Of a DNA stretch of 64,000 nucleotides, positions 35,670 through 47,900 are shown piece by piece. A program made the translations under genes and the position numbers. This DNA comes from Paraspadella gotoi. Taxonomy: Eukaryota > Chaetognatha. Every line of letters begins with the position of its first letter. The first letter of the stretch is position 1. The notes beneath the pieces are model-generated. The model was not told where the DNA came from. It saw nothing but the letters and a program-made list of their open reading frames with translations, and ran no database searches. The DNA lies in the NCBI GenBank assembly GCA_051294375.1, contig CM119270.1, forward strand, positions 19,066,576-19,130,575, written 5' to 3'.

Positions 35670-36395
35670 GAGATTACAAAGAAGAGATATGGTTTGTAGC
35701 GTTGCAGAAACTTTTGAGTTGTACATCCAATTTTAAAATCGCAATAACAAAATCCATACACGATTCGATTTCGCGAAGAAAATCGAAAATAAAAATGACA
35801 ACAACAACAACGACGACAACGACGAGGACCAAATCCCTGGCCTCGAGTCGGTCGAGGATCGATCAACGACCAAGGGTGACGACCGAAGGTTGGAGGGTTG
35901 CGGNNNNNNNNNNCATTTCTTTTCAATGTCGGCGTCGAAGGTGGGAGCGACGACCCGCGGTTTTTTTAGGTTGTTGTTGTTGTTTTCCTTGTTGTTGTTT
36001 CATTTGATGTTGTTATTGTCATTGTTGTTTTCCTTGTTTTTGTTTTTGTTGTTGTGATTATATTTGTTGTTGTTGTCATCGTTATTGTTTTAGTTGATGT
36101 TGTTGTCCTTGTTGTTAATTACTTTTATCGAAGTCGTTATCATCGCCTTTTAGATGTTGTTGTTGTTATACCCGGGTTTGATTTGTTTTGTTCGTCGTCG
36201 AATTAATCGTCATCGTCTTCTCGGTGATCGTTGTTGTTGTTGTCATCATTTCTCCGGTCATCATTTGTCGGCGAGTGTCATCGATTTCGTTGTGGTCGTC
36301 GTGGATGTGATCGTCGTCGTCATTGTCATCATCTTCGTCGTCGTCGTCGTAATTGTCATCATCTTCGTCGTCGTGCCCTTCGTCGAATTTCATTT
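35565..36395. repeat. GA tract, then GTT and TCG/TCA repeats
   Basis: Imperfect GA at about 35565-35670, a 10-N gap at 35904-35913, GTT-rich repeats at about 35968-36160 and TCG/TCA repeats at about 36290-36380 that duplicate a GTCATCATCTTCGTCGTCG unit. Confidence 0.75.
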
Positions 36396-36765
36396 CTTTG
36401 CGTAAACGAATTTCTTTCGGTCGAAAAGAAGAAAGAAAAACTCGGACGTATTTAGTAACGCGGATTTTTAAGGTTGTGGAAAATATTGTATTTTTTTATA
36501 TTCGATTAAAAAATATAAAAAAAAGTTAAACCAGTTTTCGTATCCTTTAAAAAAAAAAGGCGTCGTAATATAAATTAAATTCTTTTTTTTTTCGCGGGCG
36601 TATTTTTTTTTTAAATTTTGTTTTCATTTTTTTATTTGTTTAATTCTTTTGTTTGTTTTAACCATCGCTGTTTTAAATCCATTTCATTTTTTTTCATTTT
36701 TTCGTCGCCGAAAGATAAAAAAAGGCGCCTTTTTCGTCTCTCTCCTCTCCTTGGGCCGTCTCTCT

Positions 36766-36808
<43 letters not shown>

Positions 36809-37415
36809 TATCTCTGTTTTCTTCCTTGAAACTCATTCCGCGTCCATGGAGCGATAGAGAGAGAGATATTTGGGTCGCGCGCTTCCTCATTCTCTTCTCG
36901 CTCTTCCTTCTTCTATATAAAAACACTGGAATTTCGCTCTTCATCTTTCCGCTCTTCCTCCTTTCTTAAGATTACTGCTTTTCTCTTCCTCCTCATCCTC
37001 GTTCTCTCCTCGCGCGCCCCTTCCTCTTCATCTTCTGCTCATCCCCTTTCATTCACAGAGAGATGGTAGGGAAGGGGGGGGGAGCAGGGATCACTGGCCG
37101 AGATGGATGTGAATATTAAAATCTGAAAGACTCGATCTCTTTTCTGAGAAATCGGAACGTTTTAATTCTTATCTTTTTTTACGTTAATTTTTATTTTTTA
37201 CCTTGTGTTCTTTTCGGCTTTATATTTTTGTTGCATTGTACTTAAAATTTCACCCTAACCTTCTATTCTTATTAAAAATACCACGTTTTTTTTTCCTATC
37301 TTTTATTTTTCTTCTTTTATGTTTTTTTTATTTTTTTTTAAATTTTTCTTTCTTTGACTTAATTTTTTTTATATCTTTCCGTTCAACTTTTTTTCTGTTT
37401 CTGTTTTTGTTTTGT
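36396..37415. other. Non-coding with (CT)n at about 36760-36805
   Basis: T-rich sequence. No supported gene. Confidence 0.5.
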
Positions 37416-37417
37416 TT

Positions 37418-37515
37418 TTCTTTTCTTTTCTTTTCTTTTCTTTTCTTTTCTTTTCTTTTCTTTTCTTTTCTTTTCTTTTCTTTTCTTTTCTTTTCTTTTC
37501 TTTTCTTTTCTTTTC
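37418..37515. repeat. (TTTTC)n array
   Basis: About 19 TTTTC units. Followed by a CG-rich patch and ACG/AAC repeats to about 37735. Confidence 0.93.
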
Positions 37516-37735
37516 TATCTTTCTTTCTCGACGGTCGAGGCTGCTTTAAACTCCGCAGCGGCGTCGGAAAAGCTGCAGCGGCGTCAGAACTTTTGCGGCG
37601 GCGCTGGTGTAAAAAATGGCGGCGTCGTCGCTGGACTTTGATCTTCGGCGATGACCATGACTACGATAAGGACGACGACAATAACAACGACGACGATGAC
37701 AATAACAACGACGACGATAACGACGACGACGAGAT

Positions 37736-40700
37736 AATCCTTAACTTAAGGTCAAGCTACTTAAAGGAACGTATGAGAATTAAGCCTTGCAAGCAAAGGC
37801 CTCTAAAAAATAGGACAATATCTTGCCCTGACTTTGGACAGTTTTAGTACAACCAATATTGAAGCGATAGGGATTGAAGTTTTATTTAGAGACATAGGTC
37901 CGACTTCGTCCCTAAGCTCCACCACTCAAACGAAGGACTTGATATATTTGGGGATTAGGTTTAGTCCAATAATTATTTAACAAAAAAGTAATTTTTAGGC
38001 GTGTTGATTATTATTTTTTAACGAATTATTTTGGTTTTCACTAAAATCAACTCTTAGCTACAGCTGAAATATTCTCTGATACAATTTGCTACAATATGCA
38101 AATGAGAAAAAGGACCTTCTTCGTGTTTAATTAAAAGACTTGGAAACAACATTGGGATAACGCATAAAATTCATATATAATCTTCGAGTTTGACTATCTC
38201 CAAAAAGGAATAATATTTTGGGGCATAAATTTCCCCAAGCCTAATTGGAAAAAGCTACATTAATAAATCAATCGAAACTCGTTACTTTGTTTTTTACGCC
38301 GGTTAAAAGATAGAAATTTATGATACCTGAAACCGATAAGATTGTGCAGTATTTGTTTATTTGATCTCGCCTATGAGTATATTTATCACATCTTTTGAAA
38401 ATTAAAACATCATCAATCATTATAATGATAATGTTATTTATCATTATACCTTAAAGAAACGCTTTTGACAACATAAAAATAAATATTCATACTAACAATA
38501 GTATTATGATATTAAAAAGAAAAACAGTGACTGTAATCAGAATAAAGATACTAATGAAAATTCAAAATGTTAAAAGATATTATATTAGCATTTGTTAGTT
38601 GTGTTTTTTTCGAGAAAACTTAAAACAACTTCTGCCATCTGTCGCTATTACGTCACCGAAGTCGAATGTGAACAAAAGGCAAACGTTTTCAACGAGTCAG
38701 AACTTTTTCTTTATCCCCTTACCGTTGTTGGACGGCACATCCACGAATACCAGACAACAGAAATTACGTATGTCCATTTTTTCCTTCGACTTGGATGAAA
38801 AAATGCGTTTTCTTCTGCGTTCGTGAATAATCATTATTATTGCTGCCAGTGAAGATTATAGTTTACATCTTGACTTGAGTATATATGCCTCGGACGTTTA
38901 ATTTGTTTAATCTAGTCAGTAGACTCTATATCTAAAAATCTTTAAGAAAAAACTAATAGTTGCGCATTGAATCAAAATTAAAATGTACAGACCTGTACAA
39001 AAAAAAAAGAGGATCCCCTAAAACATTACTCAAATAAATTTTATAAGATTCCTTTATATTTAAAAATATTATGGCTTAATAAACTTAATATAAAAAAATT
39101 ATTAGTACAAATTAGGTTCAAGTTTAGCAATCCATTTTTGAACAATGATTTTTTTATAAATAATTACTCAAAATAAAAAAAATTACATATTTTAACCATT
39201 TATATTTAAAATATCATATATTTAAAATGATTAAACTAATTTCTTTTTAATTTACACATATATTCTTTTTTTAAAAATACACTTCTCCCATATCAAATTT
39301 TTTATGATACTTAAATACATCACCCAAAAACTAGCTTTTAAATTGTTAGACTAATTTTTAAAAAAATTATATTGACCAATTAAAATTATTTTAAATATAT
39401 ACATAAAACTCGCGTGATTTAAGATTTAAGAGCATCTTTTTTTTTTTTGCACAAGGCTACATGATATTTTGTTTTCTCATTTCAGCTTATACGAGCAGCC
39501 ATCTCGAGATCGTCAAACAAAATTTCCATTTTTGTTTTTCAAGGTTTTTTTTTTAGTGACGTAAGATAACATTAGCTCAATCCACGTAACTCGTTATCTA
39601 ACTTTAGCATATTAAAGACTTAAATATCACTTTAAATGCTATCTCTTTAGCAGACTCAATCCTATTGCGTAACAGTTTACGAAATTCAGTAGGCTTAATC
39701 GGATTGACTGAGAGCCAATGGGTTCGTGTTGAACACTACCGTTCATAATTCTATCAGTTACTTACCCAAAATATTTTTTCCCATTCAACCCTTTTACAAT
39801 TACATTATCTAATTTAGGATCGAGTAAAATATCTTTCTAACAAAATATCAAATAAAACACGAGTTTTGAATAAGAAGAATAAGAATATATTCAACTACAT
39901 CAGGTTTAATCAGGTTTAAAGATAATGAAGCGAAGCCGTCAGCTTTTGAAATAGGAATGTTAAAGCCATAACATCCAAAACAATGGTTCAAAGTGAATCG
40001 AGGGATTGAGGAAAGGATGGGAGATGGTCACACATTGTCTCGGAGGCTTCACAAAGTAACTAATAATATACATTAAATAAATTTTTTTTAGGAAGTGAAT
40101 GATCAGTATTCATGATCGATGATACAAATATAAATAGCATACATTGTACTAATGTAGTTTTTCGTAACCCTTGAGTTTCTTCCGTGAAAAATAAAAATTC
40201 ACTCGAGGAAAACTTCACGGTTTTTTTGTCGGTTCGTGAATGAAAGAATCAAACGAACAAATAATTCGAGGTCGTCGAAAACGTGTTGAAGTTTCGTGGA
40301 AGAACGGTGAGGGTTTGGAATTTAACAAAAATGAACTAACACAAGCTGAACAAACTGATCATTGTGATTTGGACAGACGCAGTTTGGGAAAAAATAAAAT
40401 TGTCATCAAATGTACAGAGTAATTTTTTTTAAAAATGACGTAAGAGGAAAAAAACAATTGCTTTTAAAATTTTCTAATAAAAATTATTAAAAAAAAAAAA
40501 AGACGCGCACTTTTGTACAAGGTGTTATAAATTTTACAAATGATTTTCTCCAAAATTTTAAAATAATTTTTAGAACATTAAGAAATTGCGCGCATGGATA
40601 AGGAAATGAAATAGTTTTGAAATAAATAAATTTGGGAGAACAACAAACACAAAAACGTTTGACGTCAAGAAAACAACACGACTACTATTAATAAGGAATG

Positions 40701-42005
40701 ACATTACATCGTAATACCTATCGTACTAACAACGAAATCATTCATCGAATTATACAACTTTCCCGATCAGAAAACGACCTGGAAATTTCAAAAAGGCCAC
40801 AATTAGTTATTCCCGTTTCTAGAGATGATAGCTAAAGAATTGGATATGTCTCATGATAGTGAGCAAATTAGCACTTTTAAAAAAAATGCATTCGATTGCA
40901 AGATTTAATTATTGTTAAAAAGCGGTTTGATTATAGCTGAAATTGTTTGCATAGTTAATAATTTTTTGTCATTAAGAGCCAGATTTGTTCACCTAATAAT
41001 GAAAGTTGAGTTAACAACAAAAACGCTCACTTCATGTTCAAATTAGTGGTTATTAAAAATGTTTGATAAGCCAGTCTTTAACAATGCATCATCGCACAAC
41101 TCGTTTAAAAACAAATACAATCGGTAATTCGGGTCGCAAATAGCACATTCGGATAAACTAAATCGAAACTAATTCAAAACTTACGAAAAAATGAATTAAA
41201 AAAAAGTTTATATGACGGCGTGTCCTCAAAAGACAAGCAGCGGTGCGCGAGGCACTACAATTCCGCAAAAACCTGCAGATTACCTTAATACAGTAAAAAA
41301 TACTTAAAAATAAAGTTTTTATGACTTTGAAGAAAATAAAAAGAGTTTTTAGTCCTCAAACAGGACTGTTTCAATAGAAAGATACAGTAATTTGTTCTTA
41401 TAAGGTAATTGTAATTAAAAACCTTCAGGCCTAAAAAAGAAATCAGTTGATACCATCGTACCTATCACAAGAATTCCATAATATGAAATACAAACGCAAA
41501 GCTACTAATAAATAAATACTTGTCTCCTATATAATATCGAAATGTCCAGACGGAATAAGTATCATAAATAAATTTGAAATGGTCTACCTTTACAATTACA
41601 ACCCTAAACACATCGTTTCGTCCTAATCAGGGGGAACTAAAATAAAAACCAGTTTATGTAATTAAACGCGATTACATAATCGACCTAGGAACCATTTAAA
41701 AAATAATAAATACGCTAAAACATTCCATTTACATTTCACTAATTAGGATCTAAAACGACGGAGGGAACAAAAACGAGGGCTTGGGAAAAGGGATGGAAGA
41801 AAATGAGCGAAGATGGGATTTTAGCTTGGGTTCGTTACGGTTCGCTGCGGTAGCTATAATTTATAGTAGATATAAATAGCTATGTATAAATTTTTAGTAA
41901 CGTATTTATTGTATAAAAAATAGCAGCCTCCGCGTACCGTACGCACCGCTATAAGACGACGAAAATAGGGAGTATCAGCAATAAATAAACAAGGAGCAAA
42001 CGCTG
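37736..42005. other. AT-rich intergenic, no gene seen
   Basis: Four kilobases of AT-rich DNA. Open frames at 38592-38826 and 40240-40422 are 60-75 codons with no family resemblance or splice support. It separates the repeat-rich left part from the 3' end of the kinase gene. Confidence 0.5.
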
Positions 42006-42011
42006 TTTATT
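42006..42011 (-). terminator. Candidate poly(A) signal of PIM gene
   Basis: AATAAA on the minus strand about 470 bp past the kinase stop codon. Another lies near 41900. Confidence 0.35.
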
Positions 42012-42481
42012 ATTTCACTGTTTACCATGTTTTCTTTCCCCCCCCCCACGCCAACCCACAATACCTAAAAAAAATTACACCCTGAAAACCAAGACAGTGT
42101 CGAGCTCCGAAATTACGTGGGAGACCCAGCGAGCCGGCGTCTCCCACCAGTCCTTCCGATTAAATATTAAATATACATACAATGCATATTCGTATAAATA
42201 AAGACGGAATAAAAACGAAGTTTAAATTTGAAAAAAAAAAAAAAACAGGCCGGGAGCTTTTTCTTTTTCTTGTCGCGATCGGTTGGTTTCGTTGACGGGA
42301 GATGTATACATACACGCACACTCGAAGGCACTCGCTCTCTATCTTGATCCTTTCTCTCTCTCGCGATCGTTCGCGGTCCACAAAGGCAGAGATTTTTGAA
42401 CTGTGTGGTGTTTGGGAGTTTTTTGGGGGGGAGAGTAGAACTGTAGAAGTGGGGGGGGGTTGGAGTCGGCGACGGCGAATT

Positions 42482-42617
42482 TCAAGAGGCAACGACGATG
42501 GGCGTGGAGGCGGCGCGGTCGAGCGAGGCGGCGGCCTTGGGCGCCGGCGTCACTTCCGGGTAAGAGTCGGCGGAAGAAGAGGAGGATTGAGAAGAGGAGG
42601 ATGTTAAGCTCTCGTGG
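42482..42617 (-). CDS. PIM: PIM exon 7 (C-terminal tail)
   Basis: Follows TTTTCCTTCAG. Joins the preceding TCC-AG to give Ser, then reads [10 protein letters not shown] and a further Ser run, Ala/Pro-rich sequence and the end TPIVVAS plus TGA. Skipping it would end the protein at SRFVY in the retained intron after exon 6. Confidence 0.82.
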
Positions 42618-44387
42618 CTGAAGGAAAACAAAATGGCGGAGATAAAGATTAAGATTTAAAAAAAATTTTTTTTTTAGATATTTAAATCAAGATTTAAATG
42701 AGGGTAACGAAAAAAAAAAGACCACCATATAGTCACAGTCAACTAATTTACGATAATTACAGTCTTTCTAATTATTGTAAAACTTGTGAAAGCCAGAACA
42801 ACGAAGGTAAAATAAATTATAATAAGGATTTATTTACATTTAATAAACAAACCTGGACGTAGAGGATTGATCCATGGATATGAGTCTTCGCTTGTCGCTG
42901 CCGGCGGCGCCCTTAACCGAGTCTTTGAGCCAAGGGTGTTGCAGGATGCCCTCCAGAGTTGGCCGATCGTCCGGTCGCGGCGACAAGCATTTGCGGATCA
43001 AATCCCGAACGCCCTCCGACGGCTTGCCCCTCCACTTGAGAACCCCGCCCAGGATCTGCTCGTCCTGCTCGAAGGGAATGTCCCCGCAGACCATGTCGAA
43101 GAGAAGAATGCCGAGTGACCACACCGTGGCCGGAATGCCGCGGTAGCGGTGGTGGCGGATCCACTCCGGCGGACTGTAAACGCGGGTGCCTGTGGATTGG
43201 AGAATGGAGAGAGGGGGTTTCGGAAATTAGGTAAGAAATGAGTATGAAATAATTAATCATTAATCATCATGACAGAAAAAATAAAAAAGTAAAAAAAACA
43301 TTTTGTCACTTTTAATAAATTTATAAATAATTTTCTCGTATATTAATATCATCGCAGGAAATGGACCAGTGGATGGATCTGATTTGCCTCTCTCGTCGAA
43401 GAAGGAAAGAAGAACGAAACTGACATCATTCACGTAAGGCGTTCATACGGTCTTTTCATCTAGATTTCAACGTAAAGGGAAAACTTCGCTTCGAACCTCA
43501 CGGGGGGAAAAAACCCAATACAGAACCATATGTCGAAGAAATCGCGCGAACGATTCTCTCTCACAAAAATTCACAATTCCCCCCCCACCAACCCTCCTTC
43601 CCCCCACGCCCCTTTTAAAACAATTGACGCTCGCGCGCCTTTTTCACGTGGGCGGAGCCACTGAGAGGGAAAGACGAGTCACGTGGTCGCGGCACCGACG
43701 TCATCGCCAATCGTCACGTGATTCTTTTGCGTCACGCGAAGGGCGTGGCGGAATCTAGTGGAAGAAAAAAAAAGGGGGGGGGAAGTAGGGGAGGAAGGCT
43801 CGCCCACGCGGCGGAAATCAATCTCGCTGACGTCTTCGGAGAACGAAACTGCGCAGTACGAAACGGCGCATATGTTCTCTTCTTTCCTTTATTTTCCTTT
43901 TTTTTTAAGTAGCGAGGGCTACATATGGCGAAAGATCCGTATTAGGTGAGCAAACTAGGGGGGCGGAATAATTCGAGCGCGAACTGCGTAATAAGAAGCA
44001 CTCTCGCGCTCGCTCGCTCTCTCTCTCTCACACCTTATCATAAGTTCGATCTTCCTCTCTCGGCGCGAAAAAAAAAATCCTCTTCGGTTAATCTCGTCTT
44101 TTTCTGGTCGATGGAACAAGGTCGAGGTTACGTTAAGAAGATATAAAATGACTATAAATAATATAATAGCATATCAGTAATTAAAATTTAGTATATTACT
44201 TTTATTAATTTTATATATCACTAACAAAAAACCTCAACTTTCCTATTTTTCCCCACATATCTGCATTCCTTATCGATTGAGTAAGAAATCCAGTGCAAGA
44301 AATCGCGAGGGTTTTCGTGCGAGCAATGCAAGCATCGTCCTGTAAAGATCTGGGACAGAGTGACAACATGAGCCGACGACAGAGCGC

Positions 44388-44442
<55 letters not shown>

Positions 44443-44860
44443 GGCGAGCTAGCACGGAGCCGTCGAGTGAGACACAGAAAAACGCGCCGAGGAAAAAAAT
44501 TGAGCAAGAGAGACGGCGGTGCAGACAGTCTGTTGCCGCGCTTGCATTCGCTAGAAAGAGAGAGAAAGAGAGAGAGAGAGAGAGAGGTAAAAGAAAACGA
44601 GAGTAAGAAAAAAAGAGAAGGGATGAAACGGAGAAAGAACAGGAAAAAAGGAAAAAAGGAAAATAAGAAAAGTTAGAAAAAAGGAGAGAACCGACCGGGC
44701 CGAGTACATCCGGAGAGAGAGAGAGTGAATTTGAAAGCCACGTGGGCGGGAGGCACGCGCGTCTTTCGAACACAGAGAGAAAGAGAGAGAATTGGACAAC
44801 CCAACGACGCCTCTTTTCAGCCAGAGACTTATTCATTTGGAATTCGTGGCCGGGGAGAGA

Positions 44861-44942
<82 letters not shown>

Positions 44943-47900
44943 GCGCGCGGGGCCGGGCGATCACCTTGCGAGACAACCTTGTCCCACCGACCGGGCGAAG
45001 TGACCAGAAGCAAAGTGGATTTGGTTTGATTCGATTTGGTTCCAGAAGAGAAATTTTGACGGCCAGACATGCGATCGTTGGGAGTAAAGGGGAGCGAGGG
45101 AGGAAATGGAGGCAAGAAAAGGAAAGAGACGAGAAAAGGAAAGAGACGAGAAAAGGAAAGAGACGAGAAAAGGAAAGAGACGAGAAAAGGAAAGAGACGA
45201 GAAAAGGAAAGAGACGAGAAAAGGAAAGAGACGAGAAAAGGAAAGAGACGAGAAAAGGAAAGAGACGAGAAAAGGAAAGAGACGAGAAAAGGAAAGAGAC
45301 GAGAAAAGGAAAGAGACGAGAAAAGGAAAGAGACGAGAAAAGGAAAGAGACGAGAAGAGGAAAGAAGAAGAAGAAAAGAAAAGGAGGAAAGGGAAAAGGA
45401 GAGGAGGAAGAAAACAAAAGACAAGAGAGGTGAAATATCAAACGTCTGTAAACGAAACGTTAAAAACTTTAAAAAGTTGACAATAGAAATTAAGAAAGAA
45501 ATCCGCGTCCTTCACATTCGAAGACGCGAAATGTGAACCGACGTCGTGAAAGTCCTTCACTCTTGGACGGCGTGAAAGGGGAAGGCTCTACAAAAAAAAA
45601 AATAATGGCTTCGTGCGCATATGGCCATCATTCTTTCTTTCTCTCTCTCTCTCTGTCCGATTGAGGCGGTGACAGCGAAAAGAGGGCAACGTCCTTTTTT
45701 TCTCGCTCGATTGATCGATCGATACGACGAAATTAAAAAAAAAAATGAAAATCCTCAACCAAATCTTGTTTCGCGATGGCGTCATTCGGCCCGCTGGTTT
45801 TTTTTTCTTTTTCTTTCTTTTTAATCTTCATTTTCTAGTTTTTAATACCATCTTTCTATCTTTTTACAATTATTTTTCTATCTTTTCTTTCCTTCAGTAT
45901 TCTTTCTCTCCAACAACAACAACAAAAAAAAGAACCAAATCGATAAGAAGCCCCCGACTAATACGGATCCTAAAGAAAATCTGGATTCCGCGCAGCAAAG
46001 TTCGTTGACATTTTTAGGAAGGCGACGCATTTCTCGGCGTTTCGCTGGGAAAAGGTCCTCGAAAAGGTTTCACCACCACCGAAATCGAACGCGAATCATT
46101 TACATCCGGTTCCGGATTCAATTCGTCGCCGGTATTATGCGATTTGCGAGCGAGAATGGAACGTCGTTGGCCTTAATGGCCGAAGGGGGGGGAGGGGGTG
46201 GGGAGGTTGAAGCAGAAGGTGCGGCGGCGGAGAGGGGGGGGGTTGGCGCAGGCCATATCCGTCAAAACGATGAGGCATTTCGTCCTCGTTGAATGCCATG
46301 CCACGTCAGCCATTCTGTTTTAACGGCGATATCGGCGAGGATAACAACAACAAGGGCGAGCAAATCGAGGGTAATAGGCAGAACTTAACAGAGATGACGA
46401 CGACGACAACAACGTCAATCGACGTATTACATTAACCAATGAGCTCAAAGGGAAACCTCTCTCTTTGCAATACATTCAAACTGACTCAAACTCAAACGGT
46501 TAACCGCCAGAACGTCAAATTTTCGAAATGTTTTTGGATATATTAAATTCATTAAAAGAAGATCCACTTTAACTTTTCACACACTCACACACTGGCACAT
46601 CTATTCACACATTCACGCTCAAAAAACTCACCGTCAAAGTCGGTGTAGAGTTTGTCCTTCAAGATGGCGCCGGAACCGAAGTCGATGAGTCTCAAGTCGC
46701 CCGAGCGAAGGTCGACGAGCAAATTCTCGTCCTTGATGTCGCGATGGATGACGGAACAACGATGACAGGCGATGACCGTCTCGACGACCTGCTTGAAGAA
46801 GTGGCGGGAGATCTCTTCGTCGAGAGAACCCTTCTCCGTGATGTAGTCGAAGAGGTCCTTGACCTTTTCATGGAGGAAAGATGGTGTAATTAGGGGTAGG
46901 AGATATACTAACAGTACTAACACGTATATACAATGAACTAATATTATTGCTACTGTCTTTCTCTCTGATATATTAATATACTAAAATCATGGTCCACTTG
47001 CTTCAAAAGAGCCTAAAATATAATGTTTTACTATTGCTAATCATCATTATTCCTCGTACCTGCTCAGGTCGCTGCATGATGATGAGAAAGTTGCCGTCTT
47101 GAGTCTTGAAGGCGTCCAACATCCGAATCACTCCGTCAACTTGAGAGACTTTGGACAATAAGATAATCTCCAACGGAACCACCTCGCCGTTTAGCTGAAG
47201 GAAATGAGAGATGAGGAATAAACAGAATTTCACCAAAATAAACAAAGAAAATAGAGAGAGAGAAAAAAGAAGGAAAGAGAGAAAGAAGACTTGTTTCGTT
47301 TCTATGGTAACAAAAATCGGGGATAATCTTCAACATATGCATTTTTCCCCTTCAATTAACTTTCTGACAGACTTTTCAAAAAATGCATCAATAAATTATG
47401 GACTGAAAAAAAAATTGCATTGCAAATCTGATGCATAATTTTCTTCCTTTTTTTTTCCAAAACAACGCACGTTAGTCAACGACTGCGGAAAGAGTAAATA
47501 TTCAAAAGACCCCAAAAACCAAAAAAAAACCCTGTCAATTCTGAAAAACTGGAATCGAAAAAAAAAGAGGAAATTTAAAATTCAAAAAACAGAAAAGGGG
47601 AAAAACGGCAAGAATCGCGGAACCAGGCAAAGACGTCAGTTTTGCGCGTACTGGACGAGTCTTTCCCTTACAAAGCTTCTTAATCCGGGGAAATGTCAGT
47701 TGAAGAGACCAGAAAAAGAGGAAAAATCTCATTCTCAACTTTTCGCCCCTCTCTCTCTCTCTTTGATTCCGCGTTTCAAAAAATCTTCATTTGCATGAAC
47801 CCGTCGAGAATAAGAAAGGGATTTTTTCCTTCCTCTATCTCTCTGTCTAGCTTTTGATCACGACCAAAGCCACGAGGCTTGCCAACACTAAAAAAAGCCT

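Noticed and set aside
37203-37847. 214-codon + strand open frame
   Set aside because: Phe/Leu/Ser repeats from the TTTTC array followed by poly-Asp from GAC repeats; no domain or splice context.
44270-45441. Long open frames (200-384 codons) on both strands
   Set aside because: They consist of Leu-Ser, Arg-Glu or Lys-Arg repeats from GA tracts and the 17-bp minisatellite, on both strands at once.
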